In this document: in pieces, positions 58,296 to 64,000 of the stretch
Layout of the letters: each line of letters starts with the position of its first letter
How positions within the stretch are numbered: the stretch's first letter is position 1
Source: Georgenia wutianyii
GTDB taxonomy: Bacteria > Actinomycetota > Actinomycetes > Actinomycetales > Actinomycetaceae
Assembly (NCBI RefSeq): GCF_006349365.1
Contig: NZ_CP040899.1
Coordinates: 2,604,001 to 2,668,000 of the forward strand
Length of the DNA stretch: 64,000 bases
Direction: 5' to 3'
Notes under the pieces: generated by a model
The model's input: only the letters and a program-made list of their open reading frames with translations
What the model was told of the DNA's origin: nothing
Database searches by the model: none
Position numbers and translations under genes: made by a program

Positions 58296-60875
58296 TCAGT
58301 GCTGCTGGGGGGCGACGCCGGTGCCGAGCTGCCGCTCGAGCTTGGCGCCCTCGACGTCGACGTTCGGCAGGATCTTGTCGAGCCACCGCGGCAGCCACCA
58401 GGCCTTCTCGCCGAGGAGGCTGAGCACGGCCGGGATGAACGTCATGCGCACGAGGAAGGCGTCGACGAGGATGCCGAGCGCCAGGCCGAAGCCGATCGGG
58501 CGGACCATGGTGAGCTCGGCGAAGACGAACCCGGAGAACACCGAGACCATGATGATCGCGGCGGCGGTGACGACGCGGGCGCTGTGGTTGAACCCGACGA
58601 CGACGGCCTGGCGGGCCGGGGTGCCGTGGACGAACGCCTCGCGCATGCCCGAGCCGAGGAACACCTGGTAGTCCATCGCCAGGCCGAACAGCACGCCGAT
58701 GAGGGCGATCGGCAGGAAGCTGAGGATCGGCCCCGCCTCGTGGACGTCGAACACCCCGGCGAGGTACCCGAGCTGGTAGACCGCCACGACCCCGCCGAAG
58801 GCGGCCGCCACGGAGATGAGGAAGCCGACCGAGGCGACCAGCGGCACCCAGACCGAGCGGAAGACGAGGAGCAGCAGGACGAGGGACAGCCCGACGACGA
58901 TGAGCAGGTAGATCGGCAGGGCGTCGGCGAGCTGGTCGGAGATGTCGATGTTCGCCACGGTCGCTCCGGTGTACCCCACCTGGACCCCGTGCTCGGCCCC
59001 GAGCGCGTCGGCGCCGTCGATGAGGTCGTGGACCAGCTCGACGGTCGACTCCTCGGACGGCCCGTCGACGGGCGCGATCTGGAACGCGAGGGTGTCGCGG
59101 TCCTCGCTCACGCCGAACGGCACGACGTAGTCGACGTTCTCGACGGCCTTGAGGTCCTCGGCGATGTCGAGCTGCAGCTCGGTGACCGTCGCGTCGTCCG
59201 CGGCGGGCTCGTCGAGGGTGGCGACGGCGATGACGGGGCCGCTGGCGCCGGCGCCGAAGTTGTCGCGGATGGTGTCGAAGGTGCGGTAGGCGGTGGACTC
59301 CGGCGGCTCCTGGCTGCCGTCGGGCAGGCCCAGGCGCAGCTGCGGCGCCGGGATCGCCAGCGCGCCGGCGACGAGCACGACGCCGAGGATCGCCAGCCAC
59401 GGCCGGCGCTGGACCCGGGCGGCCCAGCCGTGGGTCGCGTCGTTGTCGGCCTTGCGCTCGAGCCCGCGGCGCTGGCGGGCGGGCAGCACCCGGTCGCCGA
59501 GCACCGAGAGCAGCGCAGGGGTGAGGGTGACCGAGGCGAGCACGGCGACGGCGACCGTCCCGGCCGCGACGACGCCCATGACGCCGAGGAACTCGATGCC
59601 GGTGACCGACAGCGCCGCGAGGGCGATGATGACGGTGCCGCCGGCGAAGGTCACCGCGTTGCCTGCGGTGCCGGTGGCGAGGGCGATGGAGTCGCGCAGC
59701 GCCATGCCCTGGGCGAGCTGGACGCGGTGGCGGTTGATGATGAACAGCGCGTAGTCGATGCCGACGGCGAGCCCGAGCATGAGTGCGAGCACCGGGGAGA
59801 CGCTGGTCATCTCGACGACGGCGCTGAGCGTGAGCGCGGCACCGAGGCCGACGGCGATGCCCGCGACGGCGTTGATCAGCGGCAGCCCGGCGGCGACGAG
59901 GGAGCCGAGCAGGACGAGCAGGACGACGGCCGCGACGACGACGCCGATCGCCTCGGCGGGGCCGACGAGGCTGGCGAGGTCGGTGGTGATCTCGGCGCTG
60001 TAGTCGATCTGGACGCCCGCGGGGGTGAGCTCGTCCCCGAGGCGCTGGACCTCCTCGGTGACCTCGGGGTCCAGGGAGCCGCCGGTGGAGTCGAAGCGGA
60101 TCTGGGCCATGGCGACGGTGCCGTCCTCCGACACCTGGCGCACGCCGTCGGTGAGCTCGGAGAGGCGCTCGGCCTGGTCGAGCTGGGTCTGGGCGCCGGC
60201 GAGCTCCTCCTCCCCGGCCTCGAGCTCGGCGCGGCCGGCGGCCAGCTGCTCCTCGGCGGCGTCGAGCTCGGCCTGCGAGGCGGTGAGCTGCTGCTCCCCC
60301 GCAGCGAGCTGCTGCTCGGCCTGGGCGAGCGCGGCGGGCGGCAGCTGGGCCGCGGTGGCCTCGAGCTGCTCGCGCTGCGCCTCGAGCTCGGCGCGACCTG
60401 CCTCGAGCTGGGCGCGGCCGGCGGCCAGCTGCTCCTCGGCGGCGTCGAGCTCGGCGCGGCCGGCCTCGAGCCCCGCGCGGCCGGTCTCCAGCTCGGCGCG
60501 GCCCTGGGCGATCTGCTCGGGCGCGGTGTCGAGCTGCTCCTGGGTGACGAACGGGTCGGTGGCCTCGATGACGCCGTCGCTGGCGGTCCACTCCTCGACG
60601 AGCGCGGCGATCTCCGCGCGCTGCTCGTCGGTGAAGCCGTCCTCCGCGGTGAAGGTCACGGTGCCGATGCCGCCGGCGGACTCCGGGATCTCCTCCCGCA
60701 GCTGGTCCAGGACCTGCTGGAAGCGGCTGCCCTCGATGGTGAACTCGTCGCTCAGCGGGCGGCTGAGCGTCGCCGCGCCGGTGGCGACGAGCGCGATGAG
60801 GACGATCCAGGACACGATCGTCGCCCACCGGTGCTCGGCGGCCCATCGGCCGACGCGGTAGAGGAATGAGGCCAC
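58296..60875 (-). CDS. MMPL-family RND transporter with coiled-coil insert
   Basis: 859 residues, two copies of the MMPL half: helices at the N-terminus (EHRWATIVSWIVLIALVATGAATL), then an extracytoplasmic loop, then clusters of five helices near 300-420 and 680-830. GxDYxxFxxxR-type motifs are visible: VGIDYALFIINRHR near 370 and AMDYQVFLGSGMRE near 740. The first loop (about 118-235) contains a long Ala/Glu/Leu-rich coiled coil with units such as GRAELEAGRAELDAAEEQLAAG, unusual in classic MmpL but found in related actinobacterial exporters. GTG 60875 has AAGGAA eight bases upstream. It follows the TetR gene and is probably under its control. Confidence 0.92.
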   Translation of the reverse strand: MASFLYRVGRWAAEHRWATIVSWIVLIALVATGAATLSRPLSDEFTIEGSRFQQVLDQLREEIPESAGGIGTVTFTAEDGFTDEQRAEIAALVEEWTASDGVIEATDPFVTQEQLDTAPEQIAQGRAELETGRAGLEAGRAELDAAEEQLAAGRAQLEAGRAELEAQREQLEATAAQLPPAALAQAEQQLAAGEQQLTASQAELDAAEEQLAAGRAELEAGEEELAGAQTQLDQAERLSELTDGVRQVSEDGTVAMAQIRFDSTGGSLDPEVTEEVQRLGDELTPAGVQIDYSAEITTDLASLVGPAEAIGVVVAAVVLLVLLGSLVAAGLPLINAVAGIAVGLGAALTLSAVVEMTSVSPVLALMLGLAVGIDYALFIINRHRVQLAQGMALRDSIALATGTAGNAVTFAGGTVIIALAALSVTGIEFLGVMGVVAAGTVAVAVLASVTLTPALLSVLGDRVLPARQRRGLERKADNDATHGWAARVQRRPWLAILGVVLVAGALAIPAPQLRLGLPDGSQEPPESTAYRTFDTIRDNFGAGASGPVIAVATLDEPAADDATVTELQLDIAEDLKAVENVDYVVPFGVSEDRDTLAFQIAPVDGPSEESTVELVHDLIDGADALGAEHGVQVGYTGATVANIDISDQLADALPIYLLIVVGLSLVLLLLVFRSVWVPLVASVGFLISVAAAFGGVVAVYQLGYLAGVFDVHEAGPILSFLPIALIGVLFGLAMDYQVFLGSGMREAFVHGTPARQAVVVGFNHSARVVTAAAIIMVSVFSGFVFAELTMVRPIGFGLALGILVDAFLVRMTFIPAVLSLLGEKAWWLPRWLDKILPNVDVEGAKLERQLGTGVAPQQH

Positions 60876-60907
60876 GGGGGTTCCTTCCGGGGTTGCGGGG
60901 TAGGAGG

Positions 60908-61519
60908 TCAGGTCGTGGGCCGACGCCAGCCGGCGTCGGCGTGGGCGAGGGCCCGTAGGAGCGCCTCGTTGAAGGAGGCGACGGCCTCGTCCGGGGCGAG
61001 GTCGGCGGCGGTGGGCAGCCAGGACCGCTGGACCACCTCGAAGAGCGCCATGACCGCGGCGGCGAGGGTGCGCACGCGCAGCTCGTCGTCGTCGCCGAGC
61101 CGCTCGCGCAGGACGCCGACGAGCCACTCCTCGTGATGCCGCCACACACGCAGGTGCAGCTCGCGGCCGCGGGCGGCGGGGACCGGTCCGGGTGGGGCCC
61201 AGTCGAGGAGGATCTCGGCGGGCACGGGCTGCTCGCGCAGCGCGGCGGCGATGGCGGTGAGTGGCTCCTCCTCCCCCGGGCGGGCGAGGAGCTCGGCGGC
61301 GATGCGCTGGAGCGGCTCGGCGAGCCCGGCGGCGACGACGCCCTCGATCCCGGGGAAGTAGTTGAAGAACGTCCGGCGCGAGACCCCGGCGCGGGCGGCG
61401 ATCTCCTCCGCGGTCAGGTCCTCCAGGCCATGCTCGCGCGCGAGCTCGCGGGCGGCCTCGACGAGGGCCTGGCGGGTGCGCGCCTTGTTGAGCTCGCGGC
61501 GACCCGCGGGTTCGGACAT
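60908..61519 (-). CDS. TetR-family transcriptional regulator
   Basis: 203 residues. Helix-turn-helix: ARTRQALVEAARELAREHGLEDLTAEEIAARAGVSRRTFFNYFPGIEGVV (about residues 13-62). The C-terminal ligand domain is unlike any named group. It starts 32 bp before the MMPL gene on the same strand, so repressor and exporter form one operon. A TGCAC-CGT-GTGCA palindrome at 61543-61555, 24 bp before the start, is the likely operator. An upstream in-frame extension to 61903 is antisense to the ATPase gene and not credible. Confidence 0.92.
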   Translation of the reverse strand: MSEPAGRRELNKARTRQALVEAARELAREHGLEDLTAEEIAARAGVSRRTFFNYFPGIEGVVAAGLAEPLQRIAAELLARPGEEEPLTAIAAALREQPVPAEILLDWAPPGPVPAARGRELHLRVWRHHEEWLVGVLRERLGDDDELRVRTLAAAVMALFEVVQRSWLPTAADLAPDEAVASFNEALLRALAHADAGWRRPTT

Positions 61520-61542
61520 AGCCGTCAGTCTCCGTTGGCTTC

Positions 61543-61555
61543 TGCACCGTGTGCA
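61543..61555 (-). promoter_or_regulatory. TetR operator candidate
   Basis: Perfect palindrome TGCAC-CGT-GTGCA in the 169-bp gap between the TetR gene and the divergent P-type ATPase gene, 24 bp from the TetR start. It could control both directions. Confidence 0.55.
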
Positions 61556-61688
61556 ACTTTTAGCCAGGTGGCGCGGCACACACCGCTCACGCTTCCCCGG
61601 GCCGCCCCGGGCTGCTCGCTCGTCCTCCCGCTGGGACGATGGGTGCAGCGGGAGCGCGCCGCCCCCGCCCGACCGGACCGAGGGCACC

Positions 61689-64000
61689 ATGACGCCGACC
61701 GCCGAGCAGCCCGAATCCTCCGGCGCGACGGCCCCGCCCGCCCACGCCCGCCCCGCCGAGGACGTCGTCGCGGCCCTCGGCACCGACCTGCGCACCGGGC
61801 TCACCCGGCAGGAGGCATTGGCCCGGCTCGAGGAGCACGGCCCGAACTCCCTGCCCGAGGGCGTGCGCGAGTCCGCGCTCAGCCGGCTGCTGCGCCAGTT
61901 CAAGGACCCGATGATCTACGTGCTGCTCGCGGCGGCGGTCCTCACCACCGTCCTCGGCGAGGTCGTCGACACGATCGTCATCCTCTCCGTCGTCGTCATC
62001 AACGCCGTCATCGGGTTCGTCCAGGAGGGCAAGGCCGAGGACGCGCTCGAGGGCATCCGCGAGATGCTCTCCCTCGACGCGCAGGTGCGGCGCGACGGCA
62101 CGTGGCAGACCGCACCGGCCGAGGACCTCGTCCCCGGCGACGTCGTGCGCCTGTCCTCGGGCGACAAGGTGCCGGCCGACGTCCGTCTCACCGCCACCGC
62201 GAACCTCCGCGTCGAGGAGTCCGCGCTCACCGGGGAGTCGGTACCGGTGGACAAGGACCCCGACCCGGTCGCGGCGGACTCCGGCATCGGCGACCGCACG
62301 TCGATGGCCTTCTCGGGCACGGTCGTCGCGGCGGGCTCGGGCACCGGGGTCGTCACGGCCACCGGTGAGGACACCGAGATCGGGCACATCACGACGATGC
62401 TCGAGGACGTCGAGTCCCTCGAGACTCCGCTCACCCGCCAGATGACGTCCTTCGGCAAGAAGCTCTCCCTCGCCGTCGTCGTCCTCGCGCTCGTCATGTT
62501 CGGCCTCGGCGCCCTCCTGTACGACTACACGCTCGGGGAGCTCACCCTCTCGGCGATCGGGTTCGCCGTCGCCGCCATCCCCGAGGGCCTGCCCGCGGTC
62601 CTCACCATCACCCTGGCCCTGGGCGTGCAGCAGATGGCGCGCCGCAACGCGATCGTCCGGCGGATGGCCTCGGTGGAGACGCTCGGCTCGGTCACCGTCA
62701 TCTGCACCGACAAGACCGGCACCCTCACCCGCAACGAGATGACCGTGCGCACCGTCGTCACCCCCGCTGGGCACTACGAGGTCACCGGGACGGGGTACGC
62801 GCCCGAGGGCGACATCCTGCACGCCGGCCGGCCGGTGAGCGCCGTCGAGCACGCCGACCTGCGCGCCCTCGCCGTCGTCGCGGCCCGCGCCAACGACTCG
62901 ACGGTCGCGCGCCAGGACGGGCGGTGGCAGCTCTCGGGCGAGCCGACCGACGGCGGCGTGCGGACCTTCGCGCTCAAGGCGGGTGTCCGCGGGGACGAGG
63001 ACGAGCGCGTCGCCGCCGTGCCCTTCGACTCCGCCTACAAGTACATGGCCACCCTCGACCACACGCCCGACGGTCTCGTCGTCCACGTCAAGGGCGCGCC
63101 GGACCGGCTGCTGGACCGCAGCGACAGCCAGTCGGCCGGCGAGGGCACCGCGCCGCTCGACCGCGCCTGGTGGGACCGGCAGGTCGACGAGCTCAGCGCC
63201 CAGGGACTGCGGGTCCTCGCCGCCGCCGCCCGTCGGGCCGAGCCCGGCGCCACCGCTGTGACCACGCAGGACGTCGACGCCGGCGGCCTCGTCTTCCTCG
63301 GCCTCTACGGCATCATCGACCCACCCCGCGAGGAGGCCGTCGAGGCCATCCGCGCCTGCCGCCAGGCGGGGATCCGGGTCAAGATGATCACGGGGGACCA
63401 CGCGGGCACCGCGAGCGCCATCGCGCGCGAGATGGGCATCGGCGACGGCGCCCCCGCCGTCACCGGCGCGCGGCTGGAGAGCGCCTCGGACGAGGAGCTG
63501 CGCACGATCGCCGCGGAGCACGACGTCTTCGCCCGCACCAGCCCCGAGCACAAGCTCCGGCTCGTGCGCGCGCTCCAGGCCGACGGCGAGGTCGTGTCGA
63601 TGACCGGCGACGGCGTCAACGACGCGCCGTCGCTCAAGCGGGCCGACGTCGGGGTCGCCATGGGGATCAAGGGCACCGAGGCGACGAAGGAGGCGGCCGA
63701 CGTCGTCCTCGCCGACGACAACTTCGCCTCGATCGAGGCGGCCGTGGAGATGGGCCGCACGATCTACGACAACCTCCGCAAGGCGATCGTGTTCATCCTG
63801 CCGACCAACGGCGCCCAGGGCCTGGTCATCCTCGCCGCCGTCGTCCTCGGGCTCACGCTGCCCCTCACCCCGGTCCAGGTGCTGTGGGTCAACACGATCA
63901 CCGCGGTCACCCTCGCGCTCGCGCTCGCCTTCGAGCCCTCGGAGTCCGACATCATGCACCGCCCGCCGCGCGCGCCGGGCGGCTCGATCCTCCCCCGCTC
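61689..64000 (+). CDS. P2-type cation-transporting ATPase (3' end outside window)
   Basis: 770 codons are present and the frame is still open. Order of domains: a cation-ATPase N-terminal segment (PAEDVVAALGTDLRTGLTRQEALARLEEHGPNSLPE), transmembrane pair, actuator domain (ALTGESVPVDKD), membrane motif VAAIPEGLPAVLTITLALGVQQMARRNAIVRRMASVETLGS, phosphorylation motif CTDKTGTLT with Asp341, nucleotide domain with KGAPDRLL, and hinge TGDGVNDAPSLKRADVGVAMG. The PEGL motif in helix 4 fits the Ca2+/Mn2+-type or Na+-type P2 ATPases; the ion cannot be fixed without the missing helices. ATG 61689 is chosen by alignment of the family start; no strong ribosome-binding site precedes it. Confidence 0.92.
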   Translation, partial: MTPTAEQPESSGATAPPAHARPAEDVVAALGTDLRTGLTRQEALARLEEHGPNSLPEGVRESALSRLLRQFKDPMIYVLLAAAVLTTVLGEVVDTIVILSVVVINAVIGFVQEGKAEDALEGIREMLSLDAQVRRDGTWQTAPAEDLVPGDVVRLSSGDKVPADVRLTATANLRVEESALTGESVPVDKDPDPVAADSGIGDRTSMAFSGTVVAAGSGTGVVTATGEDTEIGHITTMLEDVESLETPLTRQMTSFGKKLSLAVVVLALVMFGLGALLYDYTLGELTLSAIGFAVAAIPEGLPAVLTITLALGVQQMARRNAIVRRMASVETLGSVTVICTDKTGTLTRNEMTVRTVVTPAGHYEVTGTGYAPEGDILHAGRPVSAVEHADLRALAVVAARANDSTVARQDGRWQLSGEPTDGGVRTFALKAGVRGDEDERVAAVPFDSAYKYMATLDHTPDGLVVHVKGAPDRLLDRSDSQSAGEGTAPLDRAWWDRQVDELSAQGLRVLAAAARRAEPGATAVTTQDVDAGGLVFLGLYGIIDPPREEAVEAIRACRQAGIRVKMITGDHAGTASAIAREMGIGDGAPAVTGARLESASDEELRTIAAEHDVFARTSPEHKLRLVRALQADGEVVSMTGDGVNDAPSLKRADVGVAMGIKGTEATKEAADVVLADDNFASIEAAVEMGRTIYDNLRKAIVFILPTNGAQGLVILAAVVLGLTLPLTPVQVLWVNTITAVTLALALAFEPSESDIMHRPPRAPGGSILPR

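Overview
The window looks like a chromosomal segment of a very high-GC actinobacterium. Evidence: strong G/C bias at third codon positions, many GTG/TTG starts, ATGA/GTGA stop-start overlaps, and an LPXTG surface protein, PadR/DUF1048 efflux operon and bPH2 gene pair typical of Actinobacteria. A Micrococcales genus such as Georgenia or Cellulomonas is my guess from gene style only. No rRNA, tRNA, CRISPR array, insertion sequence or replication origin was recognised.

Layout. 1-8458: tail of an exopolysaccharide/surface locus (partial glycosyltransferase, flippase-like membrane protein, tyrosine autokinase, secreted Asp-box protein, CAP-domain lipoprotein, LPXTG protein, DUF4012 protein, low-molecular-weight tyrosine phosphatase). 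8459-10048: a visibly AT-richer islet with one DUF2971 gene. 10049-21737: housekeeping and accessory genes (penicillin-binding lipoprotein, epoxide hydrolase, two DHFR-like reductases, a VOC protein, an LLM oxidoreductase with an NTF2-like partner, a PadR-controlled ABC exporter, a gamma-glutamyltransferase). Within it a small tandem-repeat protein gene is bracketed by two inverted 88-bp elements. 21821-31101: secreted proteins, namely a repetitive beta-helix-like protein, a Tat-exported two-domain laccase, a giant ThuA/discoidin/sorbosone-dehydrogenase/PKD/DUF1080 protein, and a cupredoxin protein with six Ig-like repeats. 31375-41868: a LolA/RseB-like lipid-carrier fold protein with an ABC exporter, a CNNM transporter pair, GNAT, DUF1349, HIT, FAH, an AztD-like propeller lipoprotein and a DUF418-type membrane protein. 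41996-46104: glycerol catabolism (glpD-glpF-glpK). 46991-53892: a short Cys-rich leader ORF followed by a tightly coupled operon encoding a CMD/AhpD fusion, a FecBCD-type ABC importer and an FAD/NAD(P)-binding enzyme. 53919-64000: a bPH2 pair, AI-2E exporter, CorA, TetR-MMPL, and a P2-type ATPase cut by the window end.

The two strongest candidates for undescribed systems are: (a) the secreted copper/oxidoreductase set 23512-31101, whose two large proteins share a roughly 75-residue two-cysteine domain I do not recognise; and (b) the leader-peptide operon 46991-53892, where an in-frame 18-bp repeat family has inserted four-copy arrays at three coding positions. Several genes appear to be leaderless: an actinobacterial -10 box (TAnnnT) sits 6-7 nt before the start codon.
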